The notes beneath the pieces are model-generated. The model was not told where the DNA came from and did no database searches. It saw nothing but the letters and a program-made list of their open reading frames with translations. From Corythucha ciliata (lineage: Eukaryota > Arthropoda > Insecta > Hemiptera > Tingidae), in NCBI GenBank assembly GCA_038030265.1, contig CM075938.1:52197189-52261188 (forward strand): 64,000 bases of DNA, given 5' to 3'. The position numbers were made by a program, and so were the translations under genes. Below, piece after piece: positions 11,301 to 23,804 of the stretch. Position 1 is the first letter of the stretch. Every line of letters begins with the position of its first letter.

Positions 11301-14300
11301 CGACCAAAAAGGGTTGGCCGCCCCTGCCCTAGACCCACAAAACTGTTTTATTGTGTTCTTAATGCGCCAAACTAATAGCCCGAAATTGGTGTTTGAAGGA
11401 GTCCAATCAGGAAAAAGTCTCTCCTCCCCCCCTTTCTGGATCCGTGAAAGGGTTTTGAACGAGCCACAGGCACGCTGTATTTGGGGCCTTTGATTAAATA
11501 AATAATCAGGAAAGCTCCAGCGTGTGACTTTATAGCCAGAGGTCATTACGGTTGACTTTTGCTCGCTGGGTGGAATTGACTGACCCGTTTTTAAAGATTT
11601 TAAACCTTTTGCAGCAGTCACAGCCACTAGGATGAATATTGGCTTCCGAAAGAGTCGGAAGTGTGAAAAAATGAACTATTTCGGGCCCATAATCTTCAGG
11701 TTTTGACTAACCCTCGCTGGCACTGAGAGGGGAGCACAATATTTCGTGACTATCTGCCGAAATAGTCAGTTTGAAGTGGGGGGGTGGTGGTCAACATTTT
11801 CAGTCAGTTGCCCGAATAATCTGTTTGGCCTTATCGCAGGGAGGGCACTGATGCGTGCGTAGTCGGGGGGAGGGAAAGTGCACATTAGCCGCCGGTGCTA
11901 TAATGCCGCCAGGCACATGCCCAGGCCACACTGCACAATTCAAAATAAAATTAAATAAAACGTATAGTTCTCAAAGATTTCAACCTGAAACGAATTATGC
12001 CCACCAATCAACTTTTCATAAATAGTCGATCCTCAAACAAACAAACGCGGAAAAGTTGTGGTCGCAGCAATGGGCGAGCTAAACATAAAATAACGCCACG
12101 ATTCTAAAATAAAAATGTTTCAAAATTGAACCAAACGCCACCCTACGACGAAATTCAAGGAACAATTTTCGGCGGAAACCGCAAAAAATATAGAGCGAGG
12201 GCTCAAAAAGCTCTGTATATGTATGTCTATGCTAGCAAATCAATTTAAAAAAAAGAAAAATCCCTAAAAACAATAATGGCGAGTGTGCGGGGGGGAGAGG
12301 TTCTGAATTAAAACCTTTCAGAGTTAATCCTTTTTTTCCCCTCTCTCTTTTATTTCTTTCTTCGACCCAGTAGCGTTTCATATTTACTGTAAAAGCCATT
12401 TTACAATTTAATGGATGGGTTGTACACGTTTTTTTATAAGCTTTTAGATTTTTTTAATTAAATGTAGGTACTATAGCGCCTTCGACAATTTTTCTCCTTT
12501 GGCGTTTACACGTAATGAAACGACGGATAAGGAGGAGGAGAGAGATTTGAAAGGATATTATGTCGTGTTATAGTTTTTTGTGTTTTTTAATTGATTTTCA
12601 CTCCCGAGTTCAGTTTATACAATTGAGAGCTTATAACGGCAAAAGTGCATCTTCGCTGCCGAAATATGTATAACGAGGACCATTTTTTTCTCGTTTCATA
12701 TTTGGCGTCCAACGAGCCTTTTGACAGAATTGTTACCCAATGGGAAAGGCGATGGGAGGACGGGGGAGGGGGGCACTCCTCCGCGGCCGTAAAAACTCAC
12801 TGATGAGGCTATCAATCAAAACGCCAGTCAACTCTTATAAGTTATAAAGCGTTCCGAAAGGCACCCTTTTTCCCTGAAGAAACTGGGACACACACACAAC
12901 AACAATAACAACTACAACAAGAAAAAAACTCGCGTTTGGACACACGATTCACGCCACCTAATAACGCTGATTATTTCGTGTATTCTTCGAAGGAACGTGG
13001 AAGTACCCCCTCCCACCCGACCCTTATAAAATGTCAAAACACTTCCGACGCGCCGCCGCAAAAGACAAGTTCCCAATAATCAACTAATTAAAATACGAAC
13101 AATTATTGGCTGAGTGCCTGATTGTATAAAGTTAACACACGCGACACTAACACACGTTATCACACCGTTATAACATGACGTAATCAATGGTAATTGAACG
13201 CCGCATCTTCCCAACGGGTGTGTGCCGATTGCTTCAACGCATTCGTACTAGTGATTTGTGGGTGGAGGGGGGAGTTGTTAAGTTTTGGGGCGTTAAATAA
13301 GGGTAGAGAGATGTATCGGGCGGATTCGTAATAATACCGTACACCGCACTTCATGTGAGACACTGTAAAAGGTCCCCCACATTCGCGGGAAGAACATTTT
13401 TATTAAGCCGTTCGTGTCTTCGAGTCCAATATTTTAACAATGTTCAATTTGATAGTTTAATGGGCAAATATTGAAACAAAAATTCCAGTGAACTCTGCAG
13501 CAATCGATTAGTTACGTACACCAAAAGATAATTATCATAGAAATATAGAATAAAAGGTAACAATAGCAAAAAACTCACCTCGAAAAATTGAAGGACAAAA
13601 TTTAAAAACTTTAAAATAAAAATACGGAAAACCGCGGAGGGGGGGGGGAGCCGCAAAATTAATGTTCAAATTTATCCACCCTCGTATCAATAAAAAAAAA
13701 AAACTTTTAAGCGGAAGAGCCAAGCCACTACTGCCAAAGGGTCCTGGACCACGGAGACTGGACGCGTGTTTCCACGAAGACGCACAGGACTGCGCTAGAT
13801 GTTGCTAAAGATGGCCACGGACGAGGACTTTGGATTGGTTCCAAGTACCACGCCTTTCGAGCCCCCCCCCCCCAATCACAGACGAGGGGTTTGCAGGGGG
13901 CCAGGGAGGGAATAGTCCTTCCTCATGCCCCCCTGAAAATAAAAAAAAATAAAAAAAGGATTCTTTCCTCTCTCCCTCGGCTATACAAGAGAGTATAGTC
14001 GTCTATCCTTTTTTGGTCCTTGTCCCTCCTCTTCCAGCCCTTCTTCCACTCGTTGCATGGGTTGAAAAAAATCATTTTTTTTTATCCTTCCTCCCCTCTC
14101 CCCTTTATCATTCAACCTCCCTCGAAACTCATTCTACCCCTTGATTTCGATTCGAATTTCTACCACAAACCATCCCCTACGAGAGGGAGATGTTTATGTT
14201 TTTTTTTCACCCTTCTCTACCTCAGTTTTTTTTTTTCGACGAAATATTAAATTCAGTAGGTATCATTTTTCTTGTGCGCCACGCAAAATTCCCCTCAAAA

Positions 14301-15270
14301 ACGAGTACATTATATAATATTTGTCAAAAATTGCCCTTTTTAAACGCTGTAAGAGGTCAAGGACCACGAAGGCGACCTTTAAAATACCAAAAAAAACACA
14401 CATTTTAATTTAAAATGGAATGAAAAAGGCAATAACTCAGATTCATGTGTCAGTATATTTGGAATTTTTTTCTCGAAGATGAGTGGGAGAGAGGTGTGAG
14501 GGAATCCCCCTTCATGAGGAGAGAGAGAGAAAAAAAAAACAGGGACAGAGTGAGCGGTGTGACAGAGGTGACTGGGATATATAAAAAGAGAGAACTTTAT
14601 GTGTGATAATTACCATAAAGGCGGCCTGTTTCTCCCTCATCCCTTTGCTACTGGTCTTCAGCCTACCTGATTTATTCATATGCCTAATTTATAAACGGCT
14701 CTCACTCGTTCTCTCTCACTCTCTCTCTCACACACAAGCGACTTCTTTAACTTTTTCTTTTTAAACGCGTTTTCGTATATCCATAATATTGGTTTTAATT
14801 CGTGCGTTTGGAATGTTGAAATGAAATTTTTGGTCGTTGGAGGGGCCAATGTGAAGGGGGGAGGGCGGAGGGCAATTTATTACGCTGACGCCTTTGGCTT
14901 CTTAAACCGTTTTTTATTTCGTCTCCAAATTTTCCCCTTACTTTTTTTTTTTTTTTTAGCTGGACGTCCTAGAGCTCTGTTTTAAAGACTTGAAGAACAA
15001 TTCACAGTTTCGCGTGATAAAACGACTAGTTTTTCAATGTCTCGACGCTTTTTATTGCCCTCGTCGAGTGTCAAAGAGGTCGGAATTTGAAGCGAAATCT
15101 TTCACTTTATGAGGACAAAAAGATTGGACAATTTTCTGGTTGAAATGTCCCGCGCGAAATGAAGGTTTTTCTGGTCGTGTTTTCTCCTGATGCTGGAATG
15201 AATTATGCGCCTGGTATAGCGCGCGAAGTGGTGTGAGAGGAGGGGTGTAAAATCGAAGGCAGTTCGATTG
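11301..15270. other. Intergenic, AT-rich, no gene recognised
   Basis: No coding signal is visible. A few type B-like units lie near 11330-11400. There are long T runs (14941-14958), C or G runs at 11778-11784, 13640-13649 and 13861-13870, and TC/CA-rich stretches at 14701-14738. The open frames are low-complexity translations of T-rich sequence. Confidence 0.4.
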
Positions 15271-15349
15271 CGAGTCATTTTTTGAGGGCCGAAAAAAAGC
15301 GTCTGAAGAGACATTGTCAAATTTCAACGAAGAAATTAACTTGTTTAAT

Positions 15350-15500
15350 AAATTCAGTTAGAAGGTTGAGAATGCGATTCGTTTGGACGAAATCCGCAAA
15401 ATCGGCTATTTTGAACAGCCAAACCCGAGAAATTGGCTATTTTGAAGAGCCAAAATGTGCGAATATATTCCTAAAACAACCTGATTGTGAAATTGCGTCT
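15350..15500 (+). repeat. Short type B block
   Basis: About four units with cores GAAATTGGCTATTTTGAA and AGAGCCAAA. This is the clearest place to read the type B consensus. Confidence 0.75.
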
Positions 15501-15861
15501 TCTACTGGGGCTGGATACCCCCAAATATAGAAGACTGTGCGCCAGCCCGGCTGTCCTTATCCCTGGACTCCTTGTTAGGGCTTAGGAGGGCCTCACAATC
15601 GTGTTTTTGGCAGTGCGTATGACATCAGTGTTAGGAACCTTCTCCTATATTGTTGCGGACCCATGCTTTTTGTTCACGGAAAAGTAACGTTTAAGTCTAA
15701 TGTTGATGTACGTGTTTTCGTTGTATAAAAGTTGTCAATCAAAGTTCGGGTTCTCCCTTCCCTCGAAACACTCGGCGACGAGAATAAAACTTCGTACCGA
15801 CGAAGATGCTGAACTTTCTATAGACCTAGAGGCGCAGAGTTATGGGGGGGGGGGGAGGTGG

Positions 15862-16017
15862 CCCATCGCCCACCAAATGTTTTCCTATTGGGTGGGCAAA
15901 GGTACCTTTTTGCCCCTTCAATATTTTCACCTGAATTTCAACAATATCGTCCAACTCCATAGTATATCACTAAGTGTGATATACTATGGTATATAGCGAT
16001 GAATAATGGTATTTACT
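15862..16017 (+). mobile_element. Short hairpin-bearing dispersed element, copy 2
   Basis: This is nearly identical to 10353-10492 but keeps a palindrome at 15957-15988 (CCATAGTATATCAC, 3-nt loop, GTGATATACTATGG). It is preceded by a G-run (15844-15855) and followed at once by a type A array. Confidence 0.75.
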
Positions 16018-17360
16018 TAATTTAAACGGCGAATTAGCGCTTTTTCTGCATCTTATCCGCGAAGAAACGATTTTTCTCAATATTTTAGCCGCGAATTAGC
16101 ACTTTTTGTCAATTTCATCCATGAATTAGCGAATTCATGGATGAATTCATGGTGGCGGCTTCTCTCAAATTTTTCTCCATTTTACTGTCGCAAAATTGGC
16201 ACTAAATGCCGATGAATTTGGCATGTTTTCAATTTTAACCACCAGTCAGTGCTTTTCTCCACCTAAACAGTGAATTTGTGAATATTCCTAATTACGCAAT
16301 TTTTGTCTTTTTTAAGCCACAATTTTGCGTTTTTCCTCTATTTTAGGCGCAAAATTGGCTTAAGAAGCCGCGAATGGAAATTTTACTCAATTTAATAGCG
16401 GCTTTTCTACACTTTACCCATAAACTAGCAGTTTTTCTCAATTTCAATGGTGGATTACTAATTTTTCTCCATCTTAGCTTTTCATTAGCAATTTTTCTCA
16501 ATTTCATAAGTGCATTAGTGTATGTTCTTAGTATTAGATACGAAGTACAGTGTTTTTATCCCGTGAATTAGAGACTTTCTCTAATTGTAGCCTTGAAATA
16601 AGATTTTTTTTCAGTTTTATCTGTGAAATAATGCTTTTCCTCAAAAGCAACAAAGTGCCAATTTTGTCATGTGAAGCGCTTTTTCTTTATATTATCCGCG
16701 AATTAGCATTTTTTCTCAATTTTAGCTGCACTGTCGCGTTTTTACCCCTCAAATTATCGACTTTTTAAGTTTTACAATTCTAGCCGAGACTAGCGACTTT
16801 TCTCTTCTCTATTTTAGTATCAAACTTGGCTTCAGAAGCCGTGAATTGCCTTTGAATTTCTTCAATTTCAGGCGTGAATCAGTGTTTTTCTTAATTCGAG
16901 CTCTGAACTAGTACATTTTCGCGATTTTATCCGCGAGTTAGCGATTTTTTCAATTTTAGCCGTGATTTAGCCCTTTTTATCACGTGAATTAGGGACTTTT
17001 CTTAATTTCAGCCGTGAATTAGCACTTTTCCTCAGTTTTATCAGTGAAATAAAGCTTTTCCTCAATTTTATCCATGAATTGGCGTTTTATCCCGCGAAAT
17101 AGTGATGTACCTCAAGTTTTTGTTGTGATTTAGCGTACTTCATAATAATTTTAGGTGCGGACTAATTTTACCCGTAATGTAGCGTTTTTATTTCCCAAAT
17201 TAGCCATTTGTCTCCATTTTCGCCCCGAATTAGCCTTTTTCTCAATGTTAGCCACGATTTTTTTCTTACTTTTAGCCGCGAATTTGCGTTTTTCTCATAA
17301 TTCCACCCGTCAAATGGCTTCTATACATCACGAATCAATTATTTTGCTCGAATTTGAACT
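16018..17360 (+). repeat. Type A block, forward
   Basis: About 40 units. Readable ones include TTTTAGCCGCGAATTAGC and TTTTATCCGCGAATTAGC, separated by T-rich tracts with CTCAA. Two units end with a variant 'GGCTTAAGAAGCCGCGAAT' or 'GGCTTCAGAAGCCGTGAAT' (16346, 16828). That variant recurs in other blocks and marks a higher-order period. Confidence 0.85.
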
Positions 17361-17471
17361 GAAAGTTGCATCGAGAAACCGATAATTATCGCTTTTGTTT
17401 ACTTTTAATCACAAATGTATTGCTTTTTCCAAGCATTTTGCCACGGTTTGGCCCCAATAACAACACCACCA

Positions 17472-17526
17472 GCAAGACCAAGACCATGATTTCACTGCAA
17501 GACCAAGACCATGATTTCACTGCAAG
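17472..17526 (+). repeat. 25-bp tandem pair rich in CAAGACC
   Basis: Two adjacent copies of a unit beginning GCAAGACCAAGACC and ending TTTCACT. A short palindrome follows (ACCAAGACCAAG / CTTGGTCTTGGT, 17551-17582). The translation is low complexity. Confidence 0.75.
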
Positions 17527-17709
17527 CCCAAGACCGCCTTTTCCTACGCAAAACCAAGACCAAGATAGCCTTGGTCTTGGTCTCGCAAAACCACATCTCT
17601 CTCAACGAAGACAAGTCACAGACTGGAGATCCTTTATCGCTCGATGTTGCGCTACCATGAGCAGTATTCTGAAGGTCACTTTCTTCTTCACGCGCCACTC
17701 AAGGTAATT

Positions 17710-18350
17710 ATTACGTTCAATCGCATATTAATTTGGTTAAAGTATCGCTAATCATAGACAGTACAACTCTCCACTATCAACTATAGATATCGATAGTGCG
17801 GCATCTGTCCCCGTTATGCCCCTCGATCATTCCCAAATGCGTTTCCCCCACCTGTCACTCAAGAGTAGTTCGACAGTTCTAGTATCTGCGTGAGGAAAAT
17901 ACTTGAAAGTCCAAGGAGATGCCTTGGTTACCGTTTCTTCCAAGAATAATAATGTCAGCTTGCTCCTGATTGTTTGTGATAGCCCGGTTTCGAGGTTTCC
18001 CTTCTGCTGGGACAGGCATGGCACCGTCTGCCCGTGTAAAGACAAGGTCAATCAGCCGTTTTCACGCCTTTAGGTAGAGAACCAATAAACCAGGTGAATG
18101 TACCGCCATTTTGGGGTATTGATAGGCCCAAACTACTCTGGGACAATTTCGCCTCGCTTCGTAGACCTCTTGGGTTTCTCCACCATATTTCCACCACCAT
18201 TTACGAGGAATTGGATTGATAGAATAAAATTGAGTAAATATGCGGTAGTTTGCGGCTGAAATTGAGATATATGTATCTCGCGGCTAAAATGGAACAACAC
18301 GCGAATTTAGTTTTTGCACGTTGTCAAAACCTGTTTTCTTAAGGTCAGTA
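17710..18350. other. Intergenic, no gene recognised
   Basis: A few isolated type A-like units lie near 18230-18310. I see no coding signal. Confidence 0.4.
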
Positions 18351-18351
18351 A

Positions 18352-18564
18352 AGACTACTCGGACGTGACGTGGGAACACGCATTCCCACGTATGATACAA
18401 AATTCTAGAAAAGGCTTTTATTTGTTCAAGTTCACATTGCTCTGACAAGCGTCATCCCACGTCACGTCAGAGCAATGTGAACACAAACAAACAAAATCCT
18501 TTTCTGGAATTTTGTTTCATACGTGGGACGGACAGCGTGTTCCCACGTCACGTCCGAATAGTCT
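18352..18564. mobile_element. Fold-back MITE with ~95-bp arms
   Basis: The left arm begins AGACTACTCGGACGTGACG and the right arm ends CGTCACGTCCGAATAGTCT. Both arms contain GTGGGAACACGC, CACGTATGA, CAAAATTC and GTTCACATTGCTCTGAC in mirrored order. The short centre is about 15 bp. It encodes no protein, so it is non-autonomous if mobile. Confidence 0.8.
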
Positions 18565-18574
18565 GTATCGACCA

Positions 18575-18720
18575 TTAGAGTAGACGCCACGAAAATTGAT
18601 TTCAATGGAGTGAAATCCACGAAATTGATATTTTAAGGGGCCAAGTCCAATTGATATTCAAGGAGCCAAACCCACGAAAGTTGTTGTTTTGGTTACGCAA
18701 AATCGCGCGAAATCGATACG
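18575..18720 (+). repeat. Short type B block
   Basis: Units with CCACGAAATTGAT and GAGCCAAACCCACGAAA at about 30-bp spacing. Confidence 0.65.
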
Positions 18721-19255
18721 AAGCCCTCCAGATTAGTTTAAACTTTAAACCAAAGAGAAAATTCAAATATTAAAAACAGTATGAAGAAGGGGGAACGAAT
18801 AACTCGGGGAGTCCACCTGTCGCATACGTGACAATGTCAGCGGAGCCTTGGCACCCGGGTTATCTTCTTAACCATACTGTATCCAACCGCTACATTGCTC
18901 TAGGGGGTGGGTGGTCCGTTCGTGATTCAAGGAAGAGATAAATAACATAGAAGTAAAAAGGAGGAAAGGGTTCACATATTGATCAGAAACGGTGACTTAT
19001 CGGTCAGGAATATGATAATGTCGCCTCAGAATCAAAGCTTTCGAGCCTATAGTAGTATACCTTAACCCAGAAACTAAACATTTGACTCCATTATCGGTCA
19101 TTCCGAAGCCTGTAGATGCTTTATGCTCGCGAAATGTGAATATCACCAATAGAAAGTCAGCAGGAATGCTCCCGATGAAACCAAGGAACCGATCCACCAC
19201 CGCCACCTACACCACACCACCAATTGATTGTGCGACTCGTTAGCCGCCCGGGTAC
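18721..19255. other. Intergenic, no gene recognised
   Basis: No motif or long open frame. The flanks are type B-like. Confidence 0.4.
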
Positions 19256-19259
19256 CAGC

Positions 19260-20000
19260 AACTTCAATTAATCTCGAATTCTTGCAAATGATCCGCCACG
19301 ACGGAAAAGGCCCCAAAACTTGCAATTTTGCTTCTTTTGAAGTATCAAATTTCACAGATGTTTGCCCCCTCAATGTTGCGAACGGGCCTTCGTTAGCCAA
19401 CCACGCGTAATTCCGTCGTGGTCGTGGTCAGCTAGCCCGCGGGGTCCGAGTCCACAAAAAAACAATTGCAAACTTGTTATTTCACGGATATTTAGCACCG
19501 AACCATGAAATTTCTCCGAAATTAAAGGTCCAGATCCTGCAATTTAATTGAAATAGACACCTCAATTCCGTGGGTAATCGTCAGGCTGTAGGCAGGAGTT
19601 GGGGCATGCTAGCTTGAGTTCCACCGCTATAAAAAATGGCCTCGAAACTGTAATTTTGCTTTAGTCAAGACCCTAAACTTTCAATTTCGCGAAAATGAAG
19701 ACTGGGAAATAAGCAACTTTCAACCTTCAATATCGCGATTATTCAACCGGTAAACTTCTAATTTCGCGGAATTTTGCATTCAGAATGCTACAATTTTACG
19801 GCTATTCGTCAGGATTCGAGATCAGTCGGGGTTGGCTTGCCCGGAATCCTTGTTCACTGATCATGATCCCCGGAGGTCGAAATTTCGCGGAAATAAAAAC
19901 CAGAAACTGGCAATTTCACTGGATAGCAGAAACTAGCAATTTCACTGGGATAATTAGACCCGAGGCTGACAATACCGCAGTGTGATGTAATTTCATGGAT
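19260..20000. repeat. Decayed type B-like block
   Basis: Words such as GCAATTTCGCGGA, AATTTCACTGG and AACTTGCAATTT recur every 25-50 bp, mainly in the orientation opposite to 18575-18720. Confidence 0.55.
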
Positions 20001-21140
20001 GTACTTGTCAGACTTGCCGGGTCCACAAACATGACAGACCGAACAACAACAGACAAACAAAATTGACAAAAATCGCTAACTAAACCGCTGCTAAAATGAA
20101 GAAAAAACGCTAATGGAGGAAAAGTGCTAACTAGCAGCTAAAATGGAACAAAAACAATTTAGTTTTCAATTCAAGGGCAATGACCTCCTTCGTCCTCGTA
20201 CCCTTAGGAACACCACTTGTGGACGGTTGGCCCATTTTCCAGAGTTCTGCTACACCCCATTGAAATTGTTTCGGCGCCACAGCAAAAACTTCATTAATTT
20301 CAATTAGTTCGGCAATAACCAGCACGACCATTGTGTTGTGCTTCGCATAGTTTCCCTTGAAGTTTGCCCCTCGGGTTTCCTACAGCGTTAGCGCGCGTCA
20401 AGCACACGCGCTCCCTGGAATGGCCATTTAATGGAACTCAGGGGTGAAGGAACGATCCACCTCCTTTTCTTCATGACTGGTCGTTACACTGTATAAGACC
20501 AACGCGACTGCGAAATGCGTTTTTCCTATGAAGAAGAAGTGGGAGGTCGAACACTAAAATGAACATGTTTTAATTCCTCCCGAAAGGGGCCATTTCTCAA
20601 CAGAAACTTACTACTCGGGCAGAAAGCAATTGATTACTCACCCGATAGTGAATAACTCTCGAAAATCTGTTAAATGTTCCCCTTCCCCACACTTAAGATG
20701 AGGATTTCACTTCAAAAACTGACTTTTACTGTAGAAACTTGAGCGTATGAATGTAACCGCGTGAGGCGGTATATTAAGTCTGAAAATCTAAAGCTTCTCA
20801 AGCAGACGTTAGTACGTTGCGATAGCACGTTGTAGCATCAGGCCTGATGAATTGCTAACTGTAAACATCTGATTGATCAAAATTAGAAAATTTTCAGATA
20901 AGGTTGACGTTAAAACGTCCATTTATTTAGGATGATCCTCTTCAAGAGGTTTGATTGATACCAAATGTTGTCGTATACACCCTCATACCGCAGATTGCGA
21001 TAATGATTATTGTGTTGAATGGAGTGTCGTTGAAGAAAAATTACGGCATTTATCTACTTGGAACTCGTATGAAAACGTTTTAATTAAAATTTACGGGTTC
21101 TGTACACTCAGCTTGTTTCTTTTACTTCCCAATGCCTCTC
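20001..21140. other. Intergenic, downstream flank of the nucleoside hydrolase
   Basis: Contains two or three type A units at 20060-20160. An open frame at 20951-21196 overlaps the end of the hydrolase gene on the other strand and has no known motif. On the minus strand an ATTAAA at about 21085-21080 lies about 60 bp past the hydrolase stop and is a possible polyadenylation signal. Confidence 0.4.
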
Positions 21141-21146
21141 GTTTTT

Positions 21147-22460
21147 TTAGCCAATGTCCTCAAGATACGTCAAAATATCCTTCTGAAGTCGAGTAGAATT
21201 AAAGTCGGTGATAAAGGCCACGTTGCTTCCAGGTCCCAAAGTCATACGTCCGTCGCTTTCAATCATCGGCGTTCCAACGACAAATTTGGTCGAAATATCC
21301 CAGTCATTGACCAAGGTTGCGAGTGAAGGATCGTAGCAAAGCCAGTCGTTTCCAGTCAGTGACTTTTCTTCGGCCTTATTCAAGAAGTTCATGATGTCGG
21401 TGTTGAGTTCCGCCAAAGTAATCACTCGGAATGACTTCAAAGAAACTAAATGAAACAAAATTTCACCTTGGGGGGGGGGTGGAGTTGGGGAAACTAACCA
21501 TCGGCACAGGGGTCCTCTGTAGGGAGTCAAAAGTGAGGAGTACCGCCGGTTTTTCATACGGGATTTGACTAAAAACCACCATTGCTGCTTCCGGATCCAT
21601 GTACATGTTGTATTCCACGTCTTCATTTTCCCCCATTGTGCCCGAGCCTGCGAAATATTCGATGGAAGGACAGAGAGGAGTAGGGGGAGGGTAATTCTAT
21701 TCCATGTTTTTTAGAACGAAAAATTGAAGGTACCAACCGCTCATGGATCCTCCAACCATAAGAATTTGTTTAACTTGAGTGAAAAAGTCAGGATTGAGTC
21801 GGCTGGCCAAAGCAATGTTTGTTAAAGGTCCCAAGCACAAAACGGTAATGTTGTCTAGAATGGTGTGTGAGAGGGGAAATAGTTACTATAGAATTTTGTT
21901 CTTTAAAAAAAATAAAATAAAGAACTTGCCAGGATTTTGTTTCACGACATCAGCTAAGAACTCGGGAGCACTGACGTTACTTACGTACTTGGACGCATCA
22001 ATATCTTTTCCGTAGTCAAAATCTCCCAGACCGTCTTTGCCAAACGGGTATGAATTCTCTCTGTCTTTAACCAACGCCGTCGCGCTCCCATTGTAAACGT
22101 CCACGTTCTACTCCATTTTAGTACGGTTTTAATATGTTTTTCGGGTGTACACTCCGTACTTACGCCCAGAAATCCGGCAACGTCCAAAATTTTCAGGACG
22201 TTGTTCGTAACGTGATAAACTTCCGAATTGCCTTTGACGGTTGTAATGCCCAAAATGTCGTAGCCCCTGACATTATTCAGCGCAAGTATTATTGCCATAG
22301 CGTCATCGGCGCCAGCGTCTGTATCAATAATTAGCGTTTGGTTCGCCCTGGAAGGACAAATCAACGGTTGGGGGAGTTGTAAGAGACCAATGGTGTCAGT
22401 TTTTGTTTACCTTATGAGGGCAAAAATTGTTAAAAACACTAAACAGGTAAGTTGTTTCAT
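21147..22460 (-). CDS. Secreted inosine-uridine-type nucleoside hydrolase, 6 exons
   Basis: Family enzymes hydrolyse the N-glycosidic bond of nucleosides with a bound calcium ion. Exons are 22411-22460, 22164-22347, 21930-22107, 21738-21854, 21499-21647 and 21147-21434. They join in frame to 321 residues, a normal family length. The start gives a hydrophobic signal peptide (residues 1-17, MKQLTCLVFLTIFAL), so the product is probably secreted. Family hallmarks are DTDAGADDAMAI (25-36, metal-binding aspartates), LGPLTNIA (145-152), MVGGS (170-174) and the EYN...DPEAA region (188-198). Asp261 in LCYDP matches the late calcium ligand, but the residue before it is Tyr where the crithidial enzyme has the catalytic His, so specificity or mechanism may differ. 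The intron between exons 3 and 4 starts with GC rather than GT. The neighbours are only repeats. Confidence 0.92.
21855..21929 (-). other. GC-AG intron
   Basis: The exon ends CAAAATCCTG and the intron begins GCAAGT; its 3' end is TTCTAG. Using GC as the donor gives an in-frame junction PDNITVL, which fits the family. The next GT downstream would shift the frame. GCAAGT is the usual strong context of GC donors. Confidence 0.85.
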
Positions 22461-22520
22461 CGCGGATCCGGAGCTAACAAACTACCACGATATTATCCAG
22501 AGTTACTTTTAAATCGTTTA

Positions 22521-22527
22521 TTATATA
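22521..22527 (-). promoter_or_regulatory. Probable TATA box of the nucleoside hydrolase
   Basis: The minus strand reads GGCTATATAATAAAC about 61 bp before the ATG at 22460. Transcription would be expected to start about 25-35 bp further on, leaving a 5' UTR of roughly 30-40 nt. Confidence 0.5.
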
Positions 22528-22529
22528 GC

Positions 22530-23800
22530 CTTGGATGCCAAATAACGGATTTTAGTTTAATATCTTATCTCGCTACTCTCAGAAATGGCAGAATGGGGCA
22601 CTTGACTTGAAAAAATGTTCATCCTCAGTCGTTTAAACATCGTTATTAATCATTCTGAGATTATCCTCAGCCATCCCCTCCCTTGTCCTTCGCTATTCTG
22701 TACGATGGTTGTTCGAAATTTCACAACCAAACAGTCTGTCCTGGGGGGCAAAAATTTCCAGTTTTCTGATCTCATGGGTAAATATGAGGCAAAATGCTAG
22801 CCAACAACCGAATTTGAGGAAGGGGATGGAATTTGATGGGCGGGCTGCCTATCTTTAGTCCAAGGAGAAACTCTGGTTATAGAACGACAATGCATTCGTG
22901 AATGACGGAGTTTTTGAGTTGTTTTTTGGTAAAAAAGACGGCTAACTATGAGTTTCTCTGCAGAACCCGTGGGACTCGCCCTATAAGCTTCTCAAACTGA
23001 CCCTATTCGCCGTATGGACGAGCCGTTTATTCACGAGAAACTTTCACACGGGCCTCTAAAAATAACTGTCAAGTTATTTTTCTCAAATCTGTATTTTCGG
23101 CCGGAAAATTGCCAATTGATTTTATGTGAATGTCCCCCCCCCCACACACACAATCCCACACACACAATAATAATTACACGGATAGACGTGTTTCTTCGTT
23201 ACCGTGGAGACGAAGCGAATGATTCCTGAGTCACTTTTTCTCTTCCGGCAGTTTGACCCTTTCAAAAACCAAATCCAGGCATATGTTGGGAACCAATTCC
23301 ACGGGGTATAAGCGACCTAAAAAGTCGTCTACATTTTGACAACTTGAAAATCAAAGTGTTCATGGCGTTGGCTCATTTAAAGGGCAACTTCGCGGACCTG
23401 GCTATAAGCAAAAAATTATTAATTTGCTGCTTAAATTGAGGTACAGTGTAGGTTTAGCTCTCGTGGTGATCGGTAGTGTCTAAAGTCCAAAGAGAACTTG
23501 GTATAACGAGTGAGATAAAACGGTCTCTTTCTCCTTATTCTCTCCAAACCCTTTTTTCTTTCTCTCTCTCTTTTCTTTTGTTTTTCCCTCATACAGGTGA
23601 ATTTTTATTTTTATTAATTTTTCCTCACTGTTTATCAATCACTGGATATCTCATGGAATAGCTATCTCTCGAATAACTTTACATTACTGTTTACGGACAG
23701 GCCCATAGCCACCAGACTTATCCAAGCTTTGCCTGTAGAATAAGTGCATTGATAAACGCACTCTAAAAGATTTAGAAGGTAAAGGACTTGGTAAAAATGA
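22530..23800. other. Intergenic, no gene recognised
   Basis: Contains a C-run and CA-rich stretch at 23135-23167 and a TC-rich tract at 23520-23580. A few type B-like words lie near 23280-23400. I see no coding signal. Confidence 0.4.
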
Positions 23801-23804
23801 ACTT

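Noticed and set aside
13444..14408. Hydrophobic open frames that could suggest membrane proteins
   Set aside because: They are translations of T-rich low-complexity DNA in several frames at once.
17366..17707. 113-codon frame rich in Asp-Gln repeats
   Set aside because: The translation reflects a 25-bp tandem DNA repeat (CAAGACC) rather than a protein signal.
20951..21196. Small protein gene next to the nucleoside hydrolase
   Set aside because: It overlaps the hydrolase stop codon on the other strand, has no recognisable motif, and ends in low-complexity sequence.
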